Source: an uncultured Bacilli bacterium (lineage in GTDB: Bacteria; Bacillota_I; Bacilli_A; RF39; UBA660). From it: a stretch of 21,151 nt of DNA. The notes under the pieces were generated by a model. That model made no database searches and was not told where the DNA came from. It was given only the letters and a program-made list of their open reading frames with translations. Shown one piece after another: positions 7,713-15,300 of the stretch; within the stretch, counting starts at the first letter, position 1, and each line of letters begins with the position of its first letter. Both the position numbers and the translations under genes were made by a program. The stretch lies in the NCBI GenBank assembly GCA_910576925.1, contig CAJTKB010000003.1, forward strand, positions 52,859 to 74,009, read 5' to 3'.

Positions 7713-8246
7713 ATGGAAAAACAGTGGTTTGTTGTAAATACTTATTCAGGACATGAAAATAAGGTTAAAGAAAAGCTTGAGATGAGAGCAGAATCTATGG
7801 GAATGCAAGATTATATTTATAGAGTTGTTGTTCCTATGCAAAAAGAAGTTGAAGTTAAAAATGGAGTATCTAAGGAAAAAGAAAAGAAGATGTTTCCAGG
7901 ATATATTCTTGTTGAAATGGTAATGACAGATGAGGCTTGGTATATAGTTCGTAATACTCCTGGTGTTACAGGATTTATTGGTTCTAGTGGTAAGGGTGCT
8001 AAACCTACTCCTCTTCAACCATATGAAGTAGATAAAGTCCTTGGTAGTATGGGTATTAGTCGAATGGAGATTGATAAAGATTTGGCTGTTGATACTAAGG
8101 TTAGTATTATTGATGGTCCATTTAAAGGAATGTTTGGTCGTGTTATTTCAGTTGATGTTGCTAATAATAAGATTGAACTAAGTGTTGATTTATTTGGACA
8201 AGAAACGAGTGTTGAAGTTTTATTAAATCAAATAGAAAAAGCATAA
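7713..8246 (+). CDS. nusG: Transcription termination/antitermination factor NusG
   Basis: RNA polymerase-associated elongation factor of 177 residues that binds the beta' clamp through its NGN domain and partner proteins through its KOW domain. NGN hallmarks are WFVVNTYSGHENKVKEKLEM at the N-terminus, FPGYILVEM and VRNTPGVTGFIG. The C-terminal KOW segment is IDGPFKGMFGRVISVD. The ATG has GGGGG upstream (7703-7707). It is co-transcribed with secE from the promoter at 7403. Confidence 0.97.
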   Translation: MEKQWFVVNTYSGHENKVKEKLEMRAESMGMQDYIYRVVVPMQKEVEVKNGVSKEKEKKMFPGYILVEMVMTDEAWYIVRNTPGVTGFIGSSGKGAKPTPLQPYEVDKVLGSMGISRMEIDKDLAVDTKVSIIDGPFKGMFGRVISVDVANNKIELSVDLFGQETSVEVLLNQIEKA

Positions 8247-8252
8247 AAGTAC

Positions 8253-8281
8253 TTGTTTATCTAATTAAAATGTGTTATTCT
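8253..8281 (+). promoter_or_regulatory. Promoter for rplK-rplA
   Basis: TTGTTT (8253-8258), a 17-base spacer and TATTCT (8276-8281), with an extended -10 TG at 8273-8274. The architecture is the same as the secE promoter. It starts transcription some 30 bases before the L1-type leader element. Confidence 0.55.
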
Positions 8282-8319
8282 TTAAGAGCTATATTCATTT
8301 AATATTAATATAGATTTTA

Positions 8320-8383
8320 AGTGGGAGGCAAATGAAATAGATTAATAAAAGCGGACTTTCATACTTATGCTTATAGTACCACT
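8320..8383 (+). promoter_or_regulatory. Ribosomal protein L1 autoregulatory leader (mimic of the 23S rRNA L1 site)
   Basis: AGTGG (8320-8324) pairs with CCACT (8379-8383), closing a structured element directly before the rplK ribosome-binding site. The segment GTGGGAGGC (8321-8329) and the 3' TACCAC (8377-8382) match the strands of the L1 stalk base of 23S rRNA as I know it from E. coli (GGUGGGAGGC opposite AUACCACC). Inside, GCA/TGC (8328-8330, 8368-8370) and ATGAAA/TTTCAT (8332-8337, 8357-8362) can pair, leaving an asymmetric internal loop as in the L1 target. L1 leaders are an established autoregulation mechanism: free L1 binds its mRNA and represses translation of L11 and L1. Confidence 0.75.
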
Positions 8384-8395
8384 CGCGAAAACGAG
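8382..8395 (+). promoter_or_regulatory. Short CTCG/CGAG hairpin before the rplK RBS
   Basis: CTCG (8382-8385) pairs with CGAG (8392-8395) around CGAAAA. The 5' arm shares two bases with the CCACT arm that closes the L1 leader, so the two helices compete at their junction. The ribosome-binding site AGGAGGT starts nine bases later. Confidence 0.4.
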
Positions 8396-8417
8396 AATTA
8401 TATAGGAGGTGTTTTTC

Positions 8418-8849
8418 GTGGCAAAAGAAGTAGTTAAGAAAATTAAATTACAAGTGCCTGCAGGAAAAGCTACACCAGCTCCACCAGTTGGAACTGTACT
8501 TGGACCAGCAGGAATCAATTTACAAGAGTTTTGTACTAAATATAATGATGCTACTCGTGATAAGATGGGAGATATCTTACCAGTAGAGATTTCAGTATAT
8601 GATGATAGAAGTTTTGATTTTATAATTAAAACTCCACCAACAGGATTCTTAATCAAGAAATTTGCTAGGATTAGTAAAGGTTCTGTTAAAGGATCAAAAG
8701 AAATTGTTGGAAAACTTACAAAAGATCAAATTAAGGAAATTGCAGAAATTAAGTTGCCTGATTTAAATTGCTATGATATTGAAGCTGCTATCAAAATTGT
8801 TGCTGGTACAGCTAAAAACATGGGAATTGAAGTTGAAGGACTAGAATAA
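8418..8849 (+). CDS. rplK: 50S ribosomal protein L11
   Basis: Large-subunit protein at the GTPase-associated centre. The start is GTG at 8418, set by AGGAGGT (8404-8410) seven bases upstream; an earlier in-frame GTG at 8409 lies inside the ribosome-binding site. The resulting 143 residues begin MAKEVVKKIKLQVPAGKATP, the standard L11 N-terminus, with VGTVLGPAGINL and the C-terminal rRNA-binding domain (DLNCYDIEAAIKIVAGTAKN MGI). It heads the L11-L1 unit behind the L1 leader. Confidence 0.97.
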   Translation: MAKEVVKKIKLQVPAGKATPAPPVGTVLGPAGINLQEFCTKYNDATRDKMGDILPVEISVYDDRSFDFIIKTPPTGFLIKKFARISKGSVKGSKEIVGKLTKDQIKEIAEIKLPDLNCYDIEAAIKIVAGTAKNMGIEVEGLE

Positions 8850-8877
8850 TCAAATAAAATCCGCTTTTTGATTATTT
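8844..8877 (+). promoter_or_regulatory. Hairpin spanning the rplK stop and rplK-rplA gap
   Basis: AATAATCAAA (8845-8854, containing the rplK TAA) pairs perfectly with TTTGATTATT (8867-8876), with a possible extra G-T pair. The 12-base loop contains TCCGCTT. No T-run follows, so it is not a terminator; it could affect mRNA processing or L11-L1 translational coupling. Confidence 0.5.
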
Positions 8878-8917
8878 ATTAAATTCCGTTTGCACTTGAT
8901 TAAATAAGGAGGAAAAG

Positions 8918-9616
8918 ATGAAAAAGAGAAGTAAAAAGTATAATGAAGCCTTATCTAAGATAGAAAAGGGTAGAGCATATACTAAAGAAGAAGCTATTAA
9001 GTTAGTTAAAGAAACTTCTATAGCTAAGTTTGATGCTAGTGTAGAAGTTGCTATGAGACTTAATCTTGACACTAAGAAAGCTGATCAACAGTTAAGAGGT
9101 GCTATTGTACTTCCAAAAGGAACTGGTAAAAATGTTAGAGTTTTGGTAGTTGCTAAGGGAGATGCTGCAGCTAAAGCAAAAGAGGCAGGAGCTGATTATG
9201 TTGGAGATGCAGATATTTTACAAAAGATAGAAAAAGAAAATTGGTTTGAATTTGATACAATGATTGCAACTCCTGATATGATGCCACTTCTTGGTAAATT
9301 AGGTAGAGTTTTAGGACCAAAAGGTTTGATGCCAAATCCAAAAACTGGTACAGTTACAATGGATACTGCTAAAGCTGTATCTGAAGCTAAGGCTGGACGT
9401 GTTGAATATAGAACAGATAGTTATGGTAATATCCATGCTCTAATTGGAAAAGTTTCATTTAGTGATTCTGATTTAATTGAGAATCTAGATAGTTTTGTTG
9501 GTCAAATTATTAAAATTAAACCTTCAACTGTTAAAGGTGATTATATTAAAAATATTGCAGTTACTTCAACAATGGGTCCTGGTGTTAAAATAAGTATAAA
9601 TAGTTTTGACAAATAA
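8918..9616 (+). CDS. rplA: 50S ribosomal protein L1
   Basis: Protein of the L1 stalk, involved in release of E-site tRNA and repressor of its own operon. The 232-residue length is typical. It carries the basic N-terminus (MKKRSKKYNEALSKIEKGRA), the domain I/II junction, LGKLGRVLGPKGLMPNPKTGTV (the most conserved L1 segment) and the C-terminal IKPSTVKGDYIKNIAVTSTMGPGVKI. AAGGAGG (8906-8912) precedes the ATG. Its last codons (Phe-Asp-Lys) contain the -35 box of the rplJ promoter. Confidence 0.98.
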   Translation: MKKRSKKYNEALSKIEKGRAYTKEEAIKLVKETSIAKFDASVEVAMRLNLDTKKADQQLRGAIVLPKGTGKNVRVLVVAKGDAAAKAKEAGADYVGDADILQKIEKENWFEFDTMIATPDMMPLLGKLGRVLGPKGLMPNPKTGTVTMDTAKAVSEAKAGRVEYRTDSYGNIHALIGKVSFSDSDLIENLDSFVGQIIKIKPSTVKGDYIKNIAVTSTMGPGVKISINSFDK

Positions 9617-9634
9617 AAAAAAATAATTTATAAT
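9606..9634 (+). promoter_or_regulatory. Perfect-consensus promoter for rplJ-rplL
   Basis: TTGACA (9606-9611), exactly 17 bases, TATAAT (9629-9634): both hexamers are consensus. The -35 lies inside the last codons of rplA. The expected start near 9641 fits the 5' edge of the L10 leader. Confidence 0.9.
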
Positions 9635-9646
9635 ATCATTAATTTG

Positions 9647-9730
9647 TTGGTGCCATAGACAGTAGGTAAGTTGTAAATCCTACCGAGGAACTATCTTAAA
9701 AAAGTCCTTGGTACTACTAGGGACTTTTTA
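9647..9730 (+). promoter_or_regulatory. L10 leader (L10(L12)4-responsive attenuator)
   Basis: A ribosomal protein L10 leader, known in Firmicutes to let L10-L12 complex bind and terminate transcription. A central hairpin is formed by GTAGG (9662-9666) with CCTAC (9679-9683), followed by CGAGGAACTATC. The intrinsic terminator pairs about 9698-9711 with 9717-9729 (AAAAAGTCC against GGACTTTTT, plus inner pairs, loop TACTA) ending in a T-run. The 5' segment GGTGCCA (9649-9655) can pair with TGGTACT (9709-9715), which covers the terminator's 5' arm and loop, so it is the antiterminator. A second TGGTACTA lies at 9731-9738. Confidence 0.92.
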
Positions 9731-9762
9731 TGGTACTAGAAAAATAAGAGGAGGTGAACATT

Positions 9763-10257
9763 TTGGCAAGTGAAAGAATTTTAAAAGAAAAGCAGGCAGT
9801 AATTGATGAAATAAAGGAACATGTAAATCAGGCTGTTTCAATTGTATTATTTGATTATCGTGGTTTGACTGATGCTAAATCAAAAGAATTACGTCGTAAA
9901 CTAAGAGATAATGGAGCTGATTATAAGATTTATAAAAATACTTTAATGTCTCGTGCGTTTAGTGATTTAAATATTGATATTAATGAATCTTTAAATGGTC
10001 CAAGTGCTTTTGCTTATGGTGATGATCAAGTTGCAGCAATTAAGGTGTTGACTGATTTTCAAAAGGAACATTCTGCACTTAATTTAAAAGTAGGTATAGT
10101 TGATGGGGAAGTAGCTGATAAGGCTAAACTAACAGAATATGCAACAATTCCATCAAGAGAAGGTTTACTTACAATGCTTGCTGGCGGTATGATAGGTATT
10201 GCAAGAGACTTATCTATCTGTTTAGATTTATATGCTAAACAAAAAGAAGAAAATTAA
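9763..10257 (+). CDS. rplJ: 50S ribosomal protein L10
   Basis: Base of the L7/L12 stalk. I set the start at the TTG at 9763, because GGAGGTGA (9750-9757) is five bases away and covers the earlier in-frame GTG at 9754. This gives 164 residues beginning MASERILKEKQAVIDEIKEH. Typical L10 features are the VLFDYRGLT rRNA-binding motif, the IYKNTL segment, the LNGPSAFAYGDD region, and the C-terminal helix (LSICLDLYAKQKEEN) that binds L7/L12 dimers. It is regulated by the leader upstream and paired with rplL 38 bases later. Confidence 0.97.
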   Translation: MASERILKEKQAVIDEIKEHVNQAVSIVLFDYRGLTDAKSKELRRKLRDNGADYKIYKNTLMSRAFSDLNIDINESLNGPSAFAYGDDQVAAIKVLTDFQKEHSALNLKVGIVDGEVADKAKLTEYATIPSREGLLTMLAGGMIGIARDLSICLDLYAKQKEEN

Positions 10258-10295
10258 TAATTTAAAATAAATTTAGAAAATAGGAGGAATTAGAA

Positions 10296-10667
10296 ATGGC
10301 TAAATTAAATAAAGAAGATTTTATTAGTGCTTTAAAAGAAATGAATCTTTTAGAGATAAAAGAATTAGTAGATGCTATGAAGGAGGAATTTGGAGTAGAT
10401 CCAACAGCTGTTGCTGCAGCTGCTCCAGTTGCAGGAGGTGCTGCAGCTGATGCTACACCTAGTCAAGTAACTGTGTCAATTGCAGATGCTGGTGCTGCTA
10501 AAGTAGGTGTTATCAAGGTTGTTAAAGAAATTACTGGTCTTGGACTTAAAGAAGCTAAAGATATAGTTGATAACAATGGTGTTGTTAAAGAAAATATTCC
10601 AGTAGATGAAGCTAATGAAATTAAAGCTAAGCTTGAAGAAGCTGGAGCTACTGTAGAAGTTAAATAA
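10296..10667 (+). CDS. rplL: 50S ribosomal protein L7/L12
   Basis: Multicopy stalk protein that recruits translational GTPases. The 123-residue protein shows the three standard parts: an N-terminal dimerisation helix pair (MAKLNKEDFISALKEMNLLE), an Ala/Gly-rich hinge (AVAAAAPVAGGAAADATP) and a compact C-terminal domain with KVGVIKVVKEITGLGLKEAK. GGAGG precedes the ATG. A strong intrinsic terminator follows immediately, so the L10-L7/L12 unit ends here. Confidence 0.98.
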   Translation: MAKLNKEDFISALKEMNLLEIKELVDAMKEEFGVDPTAVAAAAPVAGGAAADATPSQVTVSIADAGAAKVGVIKVVKEITGLGLKEAKDIVDNNGVVKENIPVDEANEIKAKLEEAGATVEVK

Positions 10668-10686
10668 TTTAATATTAACTTTGTTG

Positions 10687-10717
10687 AGAAACTTGAATTA
10701 TCGAGTTTCTTTTTTTA
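10687..10717 (+). terminator. Intrinsic terminator after rplL
   Basis: AGAAACTTGA (10687-10696) pairs with TCGAGTTTCT (10701-10710) using one G-T pair, with loop ATTA and a T7 tract. Ten base pairs and a clean T-run make this one of the strongest terminators in the window. Confidence 0.93.
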
Positions 10718-10721
10718 TACT
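10693..10721 (+). promoter_or_regulatory. Candidate promoter for the 274-aa gene
   Basis: TTGAAT (10693-10698), a 17-base spacer and TATACT (10716-10721). The -35 lies in the rplL terminator hairpin. A second TATACT at 10729-10734 has no good -35. One of them probably serves the next gene, because the terminator separates it from rplL. Confidence 0.4.
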
Positions 10722-10767
10722 TTTTATGTATACTAATAAATATATTTTATTTGATGAGGTGATATCT

Positions 10768-11592
10768 ATGGAAATTTTATTTGATAATGCTAATTTTCAA
10801 AATATGAGAAATAGTGAAGAAAGAGGAATTTTATCTAAATTATATTTTGATAATGGTTGTAATGAAGAATTATATTATCTTATTATTTCTTCAAGATTAT
10901 TGCAAAGATATACTTTTGAAGAACATCTCTTTTTTCTTAACTCTTTTATTGATTCTCAATTCAATAATAATTTTCATAATTTCTTAAAACAATGTACTAT
11001 TGATATAGATAAATATAATTATAAACAACTTGAACAATTGATACATATTTTGAAAACTAACGAATTTGATTCACAACTTATGGGAATTGTTGGTTCAAGA
11101 AGTTGGGCTGATTATAGGAGTTTTGATGAATTATTAGAAGCTGTTTCTATTTATTTAGATACAAAATCTATTGGTAATAGTGTATTTGGTATTCTTAGAA
11201 AAAATGAAGTTACTAGAAATAGAACTTTTGATGAGCAAATGTTGTTTGTTTATTTATATCGTACTTTTATAAGTTATGGTGGATTATATTATATATTAGT
11301 TGATGGAGATATTTTGAAGAGAAGAACTTTTTCTGAACAGATACTTTTGCTAGCTACTTATTTAGAATCAAATGGTAAGGGTAAGATTCAACAAATAATA
11401 TTGAATCATGATATGCTAAAAAAACAAGATTGTAGATATCAGCTTAATAAAATTAGGAGATATTTTCCCTTTGATTATTCTTATTATGATTTATTAGATA
11501 GTCCAAGAGATGTTCTTTCTGATATTGGTATTTCTAAAACATTAAAGTTGGATCAATATTATGTTAATAAAAAATTCGAAAAAAAATCTTGA
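10768..11592 (+). CDS. Unknown helical-repeat protein inserted between rplL and ybxB
   Basis: A 274-residue protein with no family I recognise. I place the start at the ATG at 10768, five bases after GAGGTGAT (10756-10763); earlier in-frame starts lie in or near the rplL terminator and lack a ribosome-binding site. It contains about five degenerate repeats of roughly 36 residues, each opening with an aromatic-Thr/Ser-Phe-(D/E/S)-E motif: YTFEEH, (YNYKQL), RSFDEL, RTFDEQ, RTFSEQ, followed by two helices. This predicts an alpha-solenoid, likely a protein- or RNA-binding scaffold. It has no membrane segment. Its TGA stop overlaps the next -35 box. Location inside the ribosomal protein/RNA polymerase cluster is unusual, but no link to ribosome function is shown. 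Confidence 0.8.
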   Translation: MEILFDNANFQNMRNSEERGILSKLYFDNGCNEELYYLIISSRLLQRYTFEEHLFFLNSFIDSQFNNNFHNFLKQCTIDIDKYNYKQLEQLIHILKTNEFDSQLMGIVGSRSWADYRSFDELLEAVSIYLDTKSIGNSVFGILRKNEVTRNRTFDEQMLFVYLYRTFISYGGLYYILVDGDILKRRTFSEQILLLATYLESNGKGKIQQIILNHDMLKKQDCRYQLNKIRRYFPFDYSYYDLLDSPRDVLSDIGISKTLKLDQYYVNKKFEKKS

Positions 11593-11617
11593 CATTAAAC
11601 TTTGCTTGTTGTATTAT
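11589..11617 (+). promoter_or_regulatory. Promoter for ybxB (and possibly rpoBC)
   Basis: Perfect TTGACA (11589-11594), a 17-base spacer and TATTAT (11612-11617). The -35 overlaps the TGA stop of the preceding gene. Expected transcription start is near 11624, only a few bases before the hairpin at 11629. Confidence 0.8.
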
Positions 11618-11628
11618 ATCTATACAGA

Positions 11629-11673
11629 AAGGAGATAACTATATAGTTTTAAATAGTTGTCTCCTTCTTTTTA
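11629..11673 (+). terminator. Terminator-like attenuator in the ybxB leader
   Basis: AAGGAGATAACTAT (11629-11642) pairs along its whole length with ATAGTTGTCTCCTT (11653-11666), one G-T pair, ten-base loop, then CTTTTT. The hairpin lies between the promoter and the ybxB start (11686), leaving no room for another promoter. It therefore either terminates the upstream transcript or attenuates ybxB transcription; the genuine ybxB ribosome-binding site AGGAG follows at 11676-11680. Confidence 0.8.
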
Positions 11674-11685
11674 TTAGGAGAATTT

Positions 11686-12273
11686 ATGGGACAGTATTTT
11701 TCTAATGAGAAATTACCCAGTAATGTACGAAGATGTGAAGAATTTATTTTAGGTAGAAACTTTACTTTTTATACTGATAATGGTGTATTTTCAAAAGATG
11801 GGCTAGATTTTGGCAGTAGACTTCTTCTTGAATGCATCCCTATTGAAGAAGTTGGAGCCAATATATTAGACGTTGGATGTGGTTATGGAGTTTTAGGAAT
11901 TGTAATTAATAAAATTACTAAATGCTCTGTAGATATGATTGATGTTAATTTGCGAGCTATTCATTTGGCAGAGCGTAACATCAAGGAAAATAATTGTAGT
12001 AATATTAGGGTATTTGAGAGTAATTGTTATGCTAATATTAATAAAAAATATTCTTGTATTATTACTAATCCACCTATAAGGGCTGGAAAAAAAATAGTTT
12101 ATGAGATTTTGATGAATGCTATAAACTATTTAGAAAAAGATGGTATTTTGCTTTTAGTAATTAGAAAAGAGCAAGGTGCTAAATCGCTAATATCCGACTT
12201 AGAAAAGGTTTATAATGTAGAGGTATTAGAACGAAAGAAAGGATTTTTTATAATTAAATGTACTTTTAATTGA
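11686..12273 (+). CDS. ybxB: RsmC-like class I SAM-dependent methyltransferase YbxB
   Basis: A 195-residue Rossmann-fold methyltransferase related to the 16S rRNA G1207 methylase RsmC. Motif I is ILDVGCGYGVLGI (60-72), with Asp62 and the Gly loop that hold SAM. The acidic end of strand 2 is IDVN (85-88). The catalytic motif IV is TNPP (127-130) followed by IRAGK. The FYTDNGVFSKDGLDFGSRLLLE segment before motif I is typical of the RsmC/YbxB group. Only one methyltransferase domain is present, as in Bacillus YbxB. Its position just before rpoB is conserved in Bacilli. The exact rRNA target is not proven for YbxB. Confidence 0.9.
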   Translation: MGQYFSNEKLPSNVRRCEEFILGRNFTFYTDNGVFSKDGLDFGSRLLLECIPIEEVGANILDVGCGYGVLGIVINKITKCSVDMIDVNLRAIHLAERNIKENNCSNIRVFESNCYANINKKYSCIITNPPIRAGKKIVYEILMNAINYLEKDGILLLVIRKEQGAKSLISDLEKVYNVEVLERKKGFFIIKCTFN

Positions 12274-12298
12274 CTTATTGTAATTGCTATGCTAATAA
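12270..12298 (+). promoter_or_regulatory. Promoter for rpoB-rpoC
   Basis: TTGACT (12270-12275), a 17-base spacer and TAATAA (12293-12298), with extended -10 TG at 12290-12291. The -35 overlaps the ybxB TGA stop. It allows rpoBC expression independent of the ybxB attenuator. Confidence 0.6.
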
Positions 12299-12309
12299 TA
12301 TAAGTTGGT

Positions 12310-12349
12310 AACGTATTATTTTTTATAAATATGTTCTTTATTTTTTATT
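12310..12349 (+). promoter_or_regulatory. AT-rich hairpin with T-rich tail in the rpoB leader
   Basis: AACGTATT (12310-12317) pairs with AATATGTT (12328-12335), one G-T pair, ten-base loop, followed by CTTTATTTTTTATT. It resembles a weak terminator and could attenuate rpoBC or reduce read-through, but stability is low. Confidence 0.35.
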
Positions 12350-12373
12350 ATTTTGTGTATTGGGGTGAAATAT

Positions 12374-15300
12374 GTGTCATATAAGATAGTTGATTGTGGA
12401 GATTTTCGTAAAAGAAGAAATTATTCTAAAATAAGAAATACTTATGAGTTAAAGGGCTTACTTGAAATCCAAAAAAGTTCTTATAAAGATTTTATTGAAA
12501 ATGGTATTAGAGAAGTTTTTGATGATTTGTTTCCAGTAGAAGATTTTTCTGGTATTTTCTCATTGGAAGTAGGTGATTATCATTTTGATAAGCCTAGGTA
12601 TACTATTAAAGAAAGTAAGGATAGAGAAAGTACTTATTCTGCTCCTTTAAAGGTTGAAGTACGTTTATTTAATCGTGAATCTGGAGAGGTAAAAGAGCAG
12701 GAAATATTTATGGGTGATATGCCTATTATGACTAATTCTGGTACTTTTATTATTAATGGTGCAGAACGTGTTATAGTATCGCAGCTTGTTAGAAGTCCTA
12801 GTGTTTATTTTAATCATGAAATAGATAAGAATGGACGTGAATTAATAACATCTCAAGTTATACCTACTCGTGGTACTTGGTTAGAGTTTGAAGCAGATGC
12901 TAGAGATGTATTATATGTTAGAATTGATCGTACTAGAAAAGTTACTTTAACAACACTTCTTAGAGCTTTTGGGTTATCTAGTAATGAAGAAATTTATGGA
13001 TTATTTGGAAAAGATGAATACTTGGAAAATACTTTGAGTAAGGATTCTACTAAAAATACAGATGAAGCTTTAATCGAAATTTATGAGAAATTAAGACCAG
13101 GAGAGCCAGCTACACTTGATTCTTCTAAGAATAATATTATTACAAGATTTTTTGATGAATTTCGTTATGATTTAGCACGTGTTGGTCGTTATAAATTTAA
13201 TCGTAAATTAAATGTTTGTGATAGATTACTTGGACAAGTACTTGCTCAAGATATTGTAATTAATGGAGAAACTAAATTTAGTAAGGGCGATTCTATTACA
13301 AAAGTTAATATTGAAGAATTAAAAGAAATATTAAATACTGGATATGGTGTAGAAGAAGTAAAAGTTAATGAGGACTTAGATACATATAATAAAGTTCAGA
13401 TTATAAAGATTGTTGATCCATCAGATCCTAAAAAGACATTATCAGTTATTGGAAATGATCAAAGTATAGAAGTTAAGCGTTTAACTATATCTGATGTTTA
13501 TGCTGCTATATCATATTACTTAAATTTACTTCATGGTGTAGGAAATTATGATGAGATAGATCATTTAGGAAATAGACGTGTTCGTCAAGTTGGAGAATTA
13601 TTACAAAATCAATTTAGAATTGGTGTATCTCGTATGGAGAGAGTTATTCGTGAAAGAATGACTACTCAGGAAATGGAAGAAATTACTCCAAAAACATTGA
13701 TTAATATTAGACCAGTAACTGCAGCGATGAAAGAATTTTTTGGAAGCAGTCAATTGTCTCAATTTATGGATCAAACTAATCCTATTGCTGAGCTTACAAA
13801 TAAACGTCGTTTATCTGCTCTAGGTCCAGGAGGACTATCTCGTGATAGAGCAGGAGTTGAGGTTCGTGATGTTAATACTTCTCATTATGGTAGAATTTGT
13901 CCAATAGAATCTCCAGAAGGACCAAATATAGGGCTTATTACTTCTCTTGCTAGTTATGCTAGAATAGATGAATATGGTTTCATTAAAACTCCATATCGTA
14001 AAGTTGTTGATTCTAAAATTACAGATGAAGTTATTTATTTAACAGCAGATGAAGAAGAAGATTATATTATTAGTCAATCAACTGTTGGGACTAGTGAAGA
14101 TAATACAATAACTGATGAAGTTGTTAATGCTAGATTTCATGGAGAAAATATTTTATCAAAACCTAGTAAAGTTGATTTAATAGATGTTAGTCCACAACAA
14201 GTTGTTTCAGTTACAACAAGTTGTATTCCATTTTTGGAGCATGATGATGCTACTCGTGCCCTTATGGGTGCTAATATGCAAAGACAAGCTATGCCACTTT
14301 TAAAAACTGAAGCTCCTTTTATTGGAACAGGTGTTGAGCATATTGCAGCAAAGGATTCAGGAGTTTGTATTATAGCAAATGAAGACGGTATAGTTGATTA
14401 TGTTGATGCTAGAAAAATTGTTGTTAAAACTACTAATGGAAAAGAAACTTATAATCTTGCAAATTATGAATTAGCAAACTCTAGTATTTGTAGTCACCAA
14501 AAACCTATTGTTAAGGTAGGAGATAAAGTTGTTGCTGGTGAAACAATAATAGCTGATGGTAATAGTACAGATAAAGGTGAGCTTGCTCTTGGTAAGAATA
14601 TGACTGTTGCTTTTATGACCTTTAATGGATATAACTATGAAGATGCTGTTATATTAAATGAAAATTTAGTTAAAGATGATGCATATACTTCATTACATTT
14701 AGAAGATTATGAAATGCAATGTCGTGAAACTAAGTTAGGACCTGAAGAGATTACTCGTGATATTCCAAATGTTAGTGAGGAAGCTCGTAAAAACTTAGAT
14801 GAAAATGGTATTGTTACTATTGGAACTGAAGTTAAAGAGGGAGATATATTAGTAGGTAAGGTTACTCCTAAAGGAATGGCTGAACTTACGAGCGAAGAAA
14901 AACTTTTACATGCTATCTTTGGAGAGAAAACACGTGAAGTTCGTGATACTTCCTTACGTGTTCCACATGGAGGAGACGGAATTGTTCAAGATATAAAAAT
15001 TTATTCTCATAAAGATAATGATGAATTGCCAGCTGGAGTATCTAAAGTTATTCGTGTATATATCATTCAAAAACGTAAAATACAAGTTGGAGATAAGATG
15101 AGTGGTCGACATGGTAATAAAGGTGTTATTTCACTTATCTTACCACAAGAAGATATGCCATATTTACCTGATGGTAGACCTGTTGATGTTATGCTTAATC
15201 CACAAGGTGTTCCTTCTCGTATGAACTTAGGACAAGTTTTGGAATTACATATGGGAATGGCTGCCAAAAAGTTAGGTGTTCATGTTGCTACTCCAGTATT

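Noticed and set aside
10681..10767. N-terminal extension of the 274-aa protein
   Set aside because: It would start inside the rplL terminator, lacks a ribosome-binding site, and the ATG at 10768 has a good one.
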